Source: an uncultured Clostridium sp.
GTDB taxonomy: Bacteria > Bacillota > Clostridia > Lachnospirales > Lachnospiraceae
Direction of reading: 5' to 3'
Assembly (NCBI GenBank): GCA_900543885.1
Contig: UQTA01000040.1
Span: 1 to 27,842 of the forward strand
Length of the DNA stretch: 27,842 nt
Shown piece by piece: positions 1 to 5,930 of the stretch. The notes beneath the pieces are model-generated. The model did no database searches and was not told the origin of the DNA. It worked only from the letters and a program-made list of their open reading frames with translations. The first letter of the stretch is position 1; every line of letters begins with the position of its first letter. A program made the translations under genes and the position numbers.

Positions 1-211
1 GGGCCATCAGCCGAAGAAAATCATAGCCATACCCGCTGCGGTTGCCTTCTTCATCCATCACATGATAACCATCCATGGCAAAGAAACCGACTTTGACAGT
101 TTCATGCTGCGAACTGTCCTCGGCTGCGTATGCAGTCTGGGGAGAAAATATCATACACACGCATACAAAAAACAGTAATACTGCCACATATTTCTTTGCT
201 CTCGAAATCAT
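1..211 (-). CDS. Exported solute-binding-domain protein, N-terminal fragment
   Basis: Only the first 70 codons lie in the window; the gene runs off the left edge. The start at 211 follows an AGGAG site. Residues 1-30 form a signal peptide or signal anchor: basic MISRAKK, a hydrophobic stretch, then an AYAAE cleavage-like site. The mature part opens with VKVGFF and continues to SGYGYDFLRLMA. This start is typical of family 3 solute-binding (SBP_bac_3) domains in Clostridia, both free-standing binding proteins and the sensory heads of membrane histidine kinases or diguanylate cyclases. Which of these it is cannot be told from the fragment. A promoter is visible at 297-325. Confidence 0.75.
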   Translation of the reverse strand, partial: MISRAKKYVAVLLFFVCVCMIFSPQTAYAAEDSSQHETVKVGFFAMDGYHVMDEEGNRSGYGYDFLRLMA

Positions 212-296
212 ATTAAATCTCCTGTCTGTCAAATACATTTCTCTATACATCTCTTTATCAAACTCCTGGTTTAATAAAATTGATTGTTTAAATAAT

Positions 297-325
297 ACTA
301 TACAATTTTGCAATAATCCTGTCTA
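297..325 (-). promoter_or_regulatory. Promoter for the solute-binding-domain gene
   Basis: On the minus strand TAGACA (320-325) is separated by 17 bases from TATAGT (297-302), a good vegetative sigma-A match about 85 bases before the start codon at 211. Confidence 0.5.
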
Positions 326-390
326 TTATTAGTCTTTCAGCTGCGATAGCGTACAGTTATGCGAACTATGATTTACCGAATTTTCCCTTC

Positions 391-529
391 ACATCTATTC
401 CACTGCCTGCAACCACCCCAAAATGGTCGAGTTGCCGGATTGGTTGTCAGCCCTTTCCGTTTTCCAAAATTCATTCCAAAATCCTTGACATCTAATCCAC
501 TGTCTCAAATTGCGACATCTAATCCGAGG
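391..529. repeat. Three imperfect 15-base repeats in a gene-free stretch
   Basis: The 440 bases between the fragment gene and rlmD hold no credible gene. ACATCTATTCCACTG (391), ACATCTAATCCACTG (488) and ACATCTAATCCGAGG (515) are variants of one motif in the same orientation. Multiple short repeats of this sort occur at the ends of IS21-like elements, but no transposase remnant is visible here, so their origin is open. Confidence 0.45.
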
Positions 530-571
530 TTACAACCTGACACACATTTTGCCGTGGATATGTTTCCATAT

Positions 572-630
572 AAGAAAACCGAGCTTTTCGCAAGGCCCCT
601 CTGACGATGCTCACCTCGCAAAAAGCCCGG
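572..630 (-). terminator. Intrinsic terminator of the yhaM-rlmD operon
   Basis: Arms 579-595 and 614-630 form a 17-bp stem with three G-U wobbles when read on the minus strand. A U-rich run (572-578) follows. It lies 22 bases beyond the rlmD stop codon. Confidence 0.8.
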
Positions 631-651
631 AAATACGTCGCTTTCTGGCAC

Positions 652-2019
652 TTATTTATCTTTTCTTGACATCAAGACTACCGTCTCCACATGACAGCTT
701 TGACCGAACATGTCACAGCATCTTACCTTTTCCACCTGATATCCGCCATCTGCCAGATATCTTAAATCTCTTGCCAGTGTGGAAGAATCGCAGCTGACAT
801 ATACAACCCTTTTCGGTGCCATTTTCAAAATAGTGTCAAGGCAGACCTGGTCACAGCCCTTTCTTGGAGGATCTACCACGATCACATCTGCGTAGACCTT
901 ATTTTTTTCATATTGTTCAGGAAGAACGTCTTCTGCTTTTCCTGTAAAAAATTCCGCATTTTCAATCCCATTTAAAGCGGCATTTCTTCTGGCATCTTCA
1001 ATCGCCTGTGGAACGATCTCAACGCCGTATACCTTTTTCGCATTCTGCGCCAGAAACAGGGAAATAGTACCGATCCCGCAGTACAGATCCCAGACTGTCT
1101 CATTTCCAGTCAGCCCTGCATACTCCAGCGCTGTTCCGTACAGTTTTTCTGTCTGCACCGGATTGACCTGGTAAAAGGACAGAGGGGAAATCTGATAAGT
1201 CACATTTCCGATCCGGTCGGTAATATAACCGGGGCCGTACAAATTTACGATTTCCTTTCCCATGATCACATTGGTCTTTTCCTGGTTGATACTGTAAGAA
1301 ATACTGGTCATTCCCTTAATCTGGCATAATTCTTTCACTAATTCATCTTTTGCCGGAATGTCCTTTCCATTGATCACCAGACAGACCATAATCTCACCTG
1401 TGTGAAAGCCTTTGCGGATCAGTGCATGACGCACCAGACCTTTATGCGTGTTCTCATCATAAGAGCGGATCCCGTTCAGCCTCATAAATCCTTTAACGAT
1501 CCCCAAAATGTCCTTATTTTCCTCAACGCCTAACAGACAGTCCTCACACTGGATAATGTCATGGGTACGGCCTGCATAAAAACCTGCCACGATATTTCCG
1601 TTTTTATCCATACCAAAAGGAAACTGTGCTTTGTTGCGGTAACGCCACGGCTCTTCCATTCCCATAATAGGAAGCATACGGATCTCATCTTCCTTAAACT
1701 TTCCGATCCTTAACAGGTGGTTTTTCACCTTACGCTCTTTAAATTTCAGCTGTTCTTCATAAGACATGGCCTGAAGCTGGCAGCCGCCGCACTGGCGGGC
1801 AACCGGACACTTTGGCTCAACTCGCGCTGCAGATGGTGTAAGAATCTCCATCAGCCTGGCAAATCCGTAATTTTTCTTCATTTTCATGGCACGGGCGCGG
1901 ACTACATCACCGATCACCGCATCCTTGATAAACCAGATATAGCCATCCAGTTTTCCGATTCCTGCGCCATCTTCACTCATATCTTCAATGGATACTGTAA
2001 ATTCCTGATTTTTTTCCAT
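652..2019 (-). CDS. rlmD: 23S rRNA (uracil-C5)-methyltransferase, RlmD/RlmCD type
   Basis: 455 residues, the usual family length. It makes 5-methyluridine in 23S rRNA with S-adenosylmethionine. An N-terminal TRAM domain (about 1-60) is followed by a cluster-binding motif, C71-x5-C77-x2-C80, with C158 the likely fourth ligand of the 4Fe-4S cluster. The Rossmann methyltransferase half carries VWDLYCGIGT, the DPPRKG loop, the catalytic Cys410 in VSCDSSTLARD and the general base Glu445 in HVETV. All key residues are present, so it should be active. It begins 9 bases after yhaM, with its ribosome site in the end of that gene, so the two are co-transcribed. Gram-positive members may modify both U747 and U1939; which applies here cannot be read from sequence. 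Confidence 0.93.
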   Translation of the reverse strand: MEKNQEFTVSIEDMSEDGAGIGKLDGYIWFIKDAVIGDVVRARAMKMKKNYGFARLMEILTPSAARVEPKCPVARQCGGCQLQAMSYEEQLKFKERKVKNHLLRIGKFKEDEIRMLPIMGMEEPWRYRNKAQFPFGMDKNGNIVAGFYAGRTHDIIQCEDCLLGVEENKDILGIVKGFMRLNGIRSYDENTHKGLVRHALIRKGFHTGEIMVCLVINGKDIPAKDELVKELCQIKGMTSISYSINQEKTNVIMGKEIVNLYGPGYITDRIGNVTYQISPLSFYQVNPVQTEKLYGTALEYAGLTGNETVWDLYCGIGTISLFLAQNAKKVYGVEIVPQAIEDARRNAALNGIENAEFFTGKAEDVLPEQYEKNKVYADVIVVDPPRKGCDQVCLDTILKMAPKRVVYVSCDSSTLARDLRYLADGGYQVEKVRCCDMFGQSCHVETVVLMSRKDK

Positions 2020-2028
2020 ATTTTTATT

Positions 2029-2973
2029 TTACTCCGTAGTTCTGCGGATATTAGACTCTAACAGACGGTTAAATCCCAGCCATCCCTTGTTTTCACCGCC
2101 GGCATTTAATGCTTCGATCATGGTCTCCATCTTTGCATCTGTATTATCTGCAAAGTTCAATGCCAGGGCTTCAAGTAATGCCGGTTTTTTCGGAGAACCA
2201 TATTCCAGTTCCCCGTGGTGTGCCAGAATACAGTGCTTTAACTCAACTGCAATACTTGCCGGGAAGCCTTCAATCTCCTTCATACGCTCAGATACCATTT
2301 CTGTACCAATGATAATATGTCCTAACAGCTGTCCATCATCTGTGTAATCATTTTCCGGGAAACGAGAAAGTTCCTTTGTCTTGCCGATATCATGGAAAAT
2401 AGCAGCTGTGATCAGCAGATCTCTGTTTAACTCTTTATAATATCCCGCATAATAATCACACAGCTTTGTAACGCTTAATGTATGCTCTAACAGGCCGCCT
2501 ACAAAACCATGATGAACGGTCTTTGCAGCAGAATGAAACTGAAATGCTTTTGCAAAAGCAGCGTCATCTACAAAGAAACTGGATAACAGACGATTTAAAT
2601 AGGAATTTTTTACGCTCTTAATAAATGCCAGCAATTCTTCATACATTTTTCCAATATCCTTCTTGGATACAGGCAGGTAATCAGACTCTATGTACTCTCC
2701 TTCTCCTGCTTTGCGGATGCGGCGCACATTTAACTGGTTGGAGTTCTGGAAAAGGGTCACATCCGCCTCAATGCAGACATAATCCATGGTATCAAAATCT
2801 CCTACTCCCGGAGAATTCAGATCCCAGATTTTCGCATCAATCGTGCCCGTCTTGTCCTGAAGGACCAGGTTTCCGTATTCTTTTCCATTTTTTGTAAGCT
2901 GGATCTGCTTATTCTTACATAAATATACATCTGATACGTGCATCCCTTCCCGGAATGTTTCAATATATCTCAT
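2029..2973 (-). CDS. yhaM: 3'-5' exoribonuclease YhaM (OB-fold plus HD domain)
   Basis: 314 residues, the same length as Bacillus subtilis YhaM. Residues 1-90 form an OB-fold nucleic-acid-binding domain (GNLVLQDKTGTIDAKIW). Residues 150-290 form an HD phosphohydrolase domain whose metal ligands are visible: H164 in LLEHTLS, H194-D195 in FHDIGK, H252/H253 in LAHHGE and D276 in FADNTDA. Known members trim RNA 3' ends and contribute to mRNA turnover in the cytoplasm. The start at 2973 has a GAGGT site. It heads a two-gene operon with rlmD. A TATAAT box at 3019-3024 is the probable -10 element, though its -35 is poor. Confidence 0.93.
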   Translation of the reverse strand: MRYIETFREGMHVSDVYLCKNKQIQLTKNGKEYGNLVLQDKTGTIDAKIWDLNSPGVGDFDTMDYVCIEADVTLFQNSNQLNVRRIRKAGEGEYIESDYLPVSKKDIGKMYEELLAFIKSVKNSYLNRLLSSFFVDDAAFAKAFQFHSAAKTVHHGFVGGLLEHTLSVTKLCDYYAGYYKELNRDLLITAAIFHDIGKTKELSRFPENDYTDDGQLLGHIIIGTEMVSERMKEIEGFPASIAVELKHCILAHHGELEYGSPKKPALLEALALNFADNTDAKMETMIEALNAGGENKGWLGFNRLLESNIRRTTE

Positions 2974-3018
2974 CTTTCTACCTCATTTTCTTAGTCTTTC
3001 ATAATTTTTTCATCATCT

Positions 3019-3024
3019 ATTATA
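3019..3024 (-). promoter_or_regulatory. Probable -10 box of the yhaM-rlmD promoter
   Basis: TATAAT on the minus strand lies 46 bases before the yhaM start. The hexamer 17 bases upstream, TTATGG, is a weak -35. Confidence 0.4.
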
Positions 3025-3055
3025 GTCCTTTATGTCTTTACCATAAAGATTCCCA

Positions 3056-3090
3056 TAAAAGAGAGCCCGGCACCTTTCTACCTGGCTCCC
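3056..3090 (-). terminator. Terminator overlapping the stop codon of the HtrA-like gene
   Basis: On the minus strand GAGCC-A-GG pairs with CC-G-GGCTC across a ten-base loop, followed by CTCTTTT. The stem begins inside the last codons of the upstream gene. Confidence 0.5.
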
Positions 3091-4400
3091 ACTGTTACTT
3101 CAAATTCTATCTGCTTGTACTCATCTTTTCCATTATTTCTCTGGACTGTTACTGCAATATGATCTCCCACATGAAGTTTTTCTACCTGAGCCTGGAAATT
3201 CTTCATCCCTTCGATCTTGACATCATTGATCCCATCTAAGATATCGCCAGGCTGAAGTCCGGCATTATAAGCAGGACTTTCCGAAGCCAGTGCTGTAATG
3301 TAAATACCTGCCGGCATTCCATTTTTTTCCATTTCTGTAGTAACTTCCTGGCCTTCGATTCCCAGATAAGGTACTGAAATACCATTGCTTAAAAGCTCCA
3401 GAACCCCTTTGTAATCGGAGATAGACATAAATGTCTCCATCCCACTTTCTGTCTCCTGGTCATAGCGGTCTGTTGCCCAACCAAGGAGTTCACCTTCTGT
3501 ATCAAACAGGAACGTACCGACATCTGCCTTACTTTTAATATCCGCATATAAGACACGTGCATTCCCATCGTCCATCTGTACATTCTTTGCAATATAAGAA
3601 ATAAAACCATAGCTGCTTGAATGTACCATTCCCGCCGGTGAACCCATTGTGATCACAAGGTCTCCCTGTCTCACACCATAGGAATTGCCCAGTTTTACCG
3701 GTTTGATCTTCTGAAACTGCGTATCATCCAGCGAAGAGGCATCTGCACGGATCACAGTCAGTCCCATCTGACTATCTGTCTGTTTTACAGTTCCTGGCAA
3801 TACTACGCTGTCTGAAAATACTACTTCCAGAGAATCAGCAGTTTCCACTGCTTCTGATGGTGCCAGAACCAGCACTTCTTCCCTTCTGGCATCGATCACA
3901 ACACCAGAAAACTGTCCGGTTGTCTCAATTGGATTGTCAAACCAGTCTTTTTCATGCTGAATGGAATGGATCGCAGCAATGGAATTATCGGTTTCTGATA
4001 CCAGCGTTCTCAAATTACCGTACATTTTATTCAGATCTTCCAGAGAATACGGATATTTCTCCAATTCTGAACGTACTTTTTCTTCCACCGGCTCTGTCTG
4101 CTCTGTGGATGCTTCCTGTGTTGGCACCGGAGCTGATGTTTCCGGCTCATCTTTTGGGATCGTAATAGGGCGGCTTTCTTCTGTCTTGTCCTGTCCCATT
4201 ATCTTTTTTACTGCCGTTTTGGTAACTGTAAAACAAACCGCTGATATAGTTCCAAACAATACTGCACAAATAACAGTCAAAATAATATATCTGACGATCT
4301 GCCTTCTTGATAACGGCTGACGGACAATCTTCTCCTGTATAAACTGCCAGGAACGATCCCCTTTTACATTATCATCCTTATCTGCATGTTTATCCGCCAT
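3078..4400 (-). CDS. Membrane-anchored HtrA-like pseudoprotease with PDZ domain
   Basis: 440 residues from ATG 4400, chosen because a perfect AGGAGG lies just upstream; a longer in-frame start at 4508 would run into the preceding gene. Order: basic cytoplasmic tail (1-34), one membrane span (35-60), an acidic Pro/Thr-rich linker (70-112), a trypsin-like S1C domain (about 135-335) and a PDZ domain (344-433, with NAGLQPGDILDGINDVKI). It has the architecture of DegP/HtrA surface proteases, but all three catalytic positions look lost. The His motif is replaced by VLVLAPSEAV, the Asp motif reads DSQMGLTVI, and GNSGG is replaced by KADVGTFLFD. It probably binds partners or peptides at the outer face rather than cutting them. 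A strong promoter lies at 4432-4460. Confidence 0.85.
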   Translation of the reverse strand: MADKHADKDDNVKGDRSWQFIQEKIVRQPLSRRQIVRYIILTVICAVLFGTISAVCFTVTKTAVKKIMGQDKTEESRPITIPKDEPETSAPVPTQEASTEQTEPVEEKVRSELEKYPYSLEDLNKMYGNLRTLVSETDNSIAAIHSIQHEKDWFDNPIETTGQFSGVVIDARREEVLVLAPSEAVETADSLEVVFSDSVVLPGTVKQTDSQMGLTVIRADASSLDDTQFQKIKPVKLGNSYGVRQGDLVITMGSPAGMVHSSSYGFISYIAKNVQMDDGNARVLYADIKSKADVGTFLFDTEGELLGWATDRYDQETESGMETFMSISDYKGVLELLSNGISVPYLGIEGQEVTTEMEKNGMPAGIYITALASESPAYNAGLQPGDILDGINDVKIEGMKNFQAQVEKLHVGDHIAVTVQRNNGKDEYKQIEFEVTVGAR

Positions 4401-4431
4401 TGCGTTCCTCCTTGCGAAGAATCTTATTCCT

Positions 4432-4460
4432 ATTATAAGGTTCTTCCAGGTATTATGCAA
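4432..4460 (-). promoter_or_regulatory. Promoter of the HtrA-like gene
   Basis: TTGCAT (4455-4460) and TATAAT (4432-4437) on the minus strand with a 17-base spacer, 32 bases before the ATG at 4400. The gene therefore need not depend on the riboswitch of the antiporter upstream. Confidence 0.65.
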
Positions 4461-4476
4461 GACGTTCTCTGTCAAT

Positions 4477-5400
4477 CTATCTGCAAAGATATGCAAAATA
4501 TGCGCCATAACACAGCAGCATCATAATTCCGCACGGCTTTCTCAGTTCCTTATGACGAATGGTTCCAACCCACAATAAAACACCGCTGAATACAGCCACT
4601 GCTGTATCTACGATAAATTTCTCTTCAAAAGGTACATCGCAGATCAGAGCTGTCGTTCCGGCTACAAACAGGATATTGAAAATATTGCTTCCTACAATAT
4701 TTCCAATAGCGATCCCTGTATTTCCTTTCCGGGCCGCAGTGACAGATGTAACCAGTTCCGGCAAAGAAGTTCCAAGAGCCACAATGGTAAGTCCGATAAA
4801 ACGTTCACTGATACCAAAATAACGGGCAATGGCCGAAGCTCCTTCCACTGCAAGATCACTTCCCTTTACTACCAGAACACCTCCGATCGCGATCAAAAGA
4901 AGGCATTTCCAAACAGGGATATCTTTTGTTTCTCCCTCTTCCTGGGCTTCACCTTTTCTGGCTATTACAAATAAATACCCCAGAAAAACAAGAAACAGCA
5001 GCCAGAAGATCACTCCTTCCTTAAAAGTAAGGGCAGAATCCGTAATACCGAAGAGCATCAGCAATACCGTGATACCGATCATAAATGGTATTTCATAACA
5101 AAATGTCGTTTTCTGAATCCCAACATTGGTGATCACTGCAGTGATTCCAAGAATAATCAAAATGTTTAAAATATTGCTTCCTACTACGTTTCCAATGGTG
5201 ATCCCCGCACTTCCATTCATGGCCGATGTAATACTGACAGCTGCCTCCGGCATGCTGGTGCCCATGGCCACAATAGTAAGTCCGATCACCAGCTGGGGGA
5301 TTCCCATTCTCTTTGCAACACTTGCTGCACCTTCTACAAACCAGTCTGCACCTTTTACTAACAGCACAAATCCAACAACCAACATCACTACCTGCATCAT
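4477..5400 (-). CDS. Sodium/calcium exchanger family (CaCA) antiporter
   Basis: 307 residues from the ATG-ATG pair at 5400/5397, preceded by GAGAGG; an upstream in-frame ATG at 5436 lacks a ribosome site. It is an integral membrane protein of about ten spans with the two inverted alpha repeats that define the family: GTSMPEAAVSITSA with GNVVGSNILNIL in the first half, and GTSLPELVTSVTAA with GNIVGSNIFNIL in the second. These carry the conserved acidic ion-binding residues. The closest well-known type is the YrbG-like bacterial exchanger, which moves Ca2+ against Na+ or H+. The riboswitch upstream is of the Mn2+-sensing class, so this copy may export manganese; that is inference from context. 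Confidence 0.9.
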   Translation of the reverse strand: MMQVVMLVVGFVLLVKGADWFVEGAASVAKRMGIPQLVIGLTIVAMGTSMPEAAVSITSAMNGSAGITIGNVVGSNILNILIILGITAVITNVGIQKTTFCYEIPFMIGITVLLMLFGITDSALTFKEGVIFWLLFLVFLGYLFVIARKGEAQEEGETKDIPVWKCLLLIAIGGVLVVKGSDLAVEGASAIARYFGISERFIGLTIVALGTSLPELVTSVTAARKGNTGIAIGNIVGSNIFNILFVAGTTALICDVPFEEKFIVDTAVAVFSGVLLWVGTIRHKELRKPCGIMMLLCYGAYFAYLCR

Positions 5401-5442
5401 AGCTTTTTCCTCTCTTTCTTTCGTAGGATATCCCAAAATGCA

Positions 5443-5483
5443 ATAAAAAAGAGACTCCTACTGTAATTTACAGTAAAAGTCTC
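5443..5483 (-). terminator. Riboswitch expression-platform terminator
   Basis: On the minus strand GAGACTTTTACTG begins a stem that closes with CAGTAGGAGTCTC (5451-5483), followed by TTTTTT. Its 5' arm is the same segment that forms the 3' side of the riboswitch P1 helix, so the two structures exclude each other. Confidence 0.85.
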
Positions 5484-5575
5484 GCTATTTAATCACTTTC
5501 CGAGCCGCCATCTCTGACAACTGTACTGACGGATAAGTGAACTCATACTGGCCAGCTACTCCCTTTTGACTTACT
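5470..5575 (-). ncRNA. yybP-ykoY family (manganese) riboswitch aptamer
   Basis: Read on the minus strand, the leader begins with CAAAAGGGAGTAGC (from 5568) and ends with AGCGAGACTTTT (to 5475). These are the two conserved halves of the yybP-ykoY core, the GGGAGUAGC loop and the GCRAGACYUU loop. AAAAG pairs with CTTTT as P1. The middle (about 5487-5550) can form the hairpin arms. The family is known to sense Mn2+, which stabilises P1 and so blocks terminators that share its 3' strand. The predicted logic is therefore ON with high Mn2+. The call is by consensus recall, not by a covariance model. Confidence 0.8.
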
Positions 5576-5578
5576 GCG

Positions 5579-5607
5579 ATTTTAGCAGTTTAAAATTAAA
5601 AAGTCAA
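5579..5607 (-). promoter_or_regulatory. Promoter driving the riboswitch leader
   Basis: TTGACT (5602-5607) and TAAAAT (5579-5584) on the minus strand, spacer 17. Transcription would start near 5572, exactly at the 5' end of the aptamer. Confidence 0.75.
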
Positions 5608-5621
5608 TGGTCACATCCAAA

Positions 5622-5813
5622 ACTTCTTGTCCGCTGATTGGGTAAGAAGATGGTTACTGTACATGGGTAGGCACTTTTGGAACCGAAAGTGCCGTACGAT
5701 AACGCAGCGGCAGCGGGAATTTGCCGTATTTAAATGCGAAGCCACGGCAAATTCCGTTGCTGGTCATGCAACGCATGAACAGTAACAGAAGATGCAAGGC
5801 TGAACTGTAACTT
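5622..5813 (+). repeat. Older hairpin repeat, copy 1, interrupted by the MITE
   Basis: With the insertion at 5653-5786 and one 8-base duplication removed, this stretch reads CTTCTTGTCCGC, a short loop, a degenerate second arm ending AAGAAG, then ATGCAAGGCTGAACTGTAAC. The same sequence, with an intact hairpin, occurs in opposite orientation at 23098-23289. It fills part of the gap between the riboswitch promoter and mutS2, where I see no gene. Confidence 0.7.
5653..5786 (+). mobile_element. MITE-like element, copy 1 (134 bp)
   Basis: Terminal inverted repeats GTTACTGTACATG and CATGAACAGTAAC match at 12 of 13 positions. The element is flanked by the perfect 8-base direct repeat AGAAGATG (5645-5652 and 5787-5794), a target duplication. 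Inside are three hairpins: GGCACTTTTGG/CCGAAAGTGCC, GGAATTTGCCGT/ACGGCAAATTCC and CATGC/GCATG. No reading frame fits. The copy at 23108-23240 is identical apart from one single-base indel and two substitutions. The small size, inverted ends and target duplication fit a non-autonomous element moved by a transposase in trans; that transposase is not in this window. Confidence 0.85.
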
Positions 5814-5868
5814 ATAAATTTCCCATAGTAAAAGAGAATAATTACTGATATAATGGTTACAGTTCAGC
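5799..5868 (+). promoter_or_regulatory. mutS2 promoter inside a 13-bp inverted repeat
   Basis: GCTGAACTGTAAC (5799-5811) and GTTACAGTTCAGC (5856-5868) are perfect inverted copies. Between them lies an extended -10, TGA-TATAAT (5846-5854), with a poor -35. Transcription would start inside or next to the right arm, about 70 bases before mutS2. Confidence 0.55.
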
Positions 5869-5930
5869 AGCATTTCCATATTGCCTGCAAACTTACGTTT
5901 TTCAACCATTTTGGAGGACCTGATTAAATT

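Noticed and set aside
75..797. Short plus-strand frames of 81-95 codons at the left edge
   Set aside because: No ribosome sites, no recognisable motifs, and they overlap the exported-protein fragment, the repeats or the rlmD terminator.
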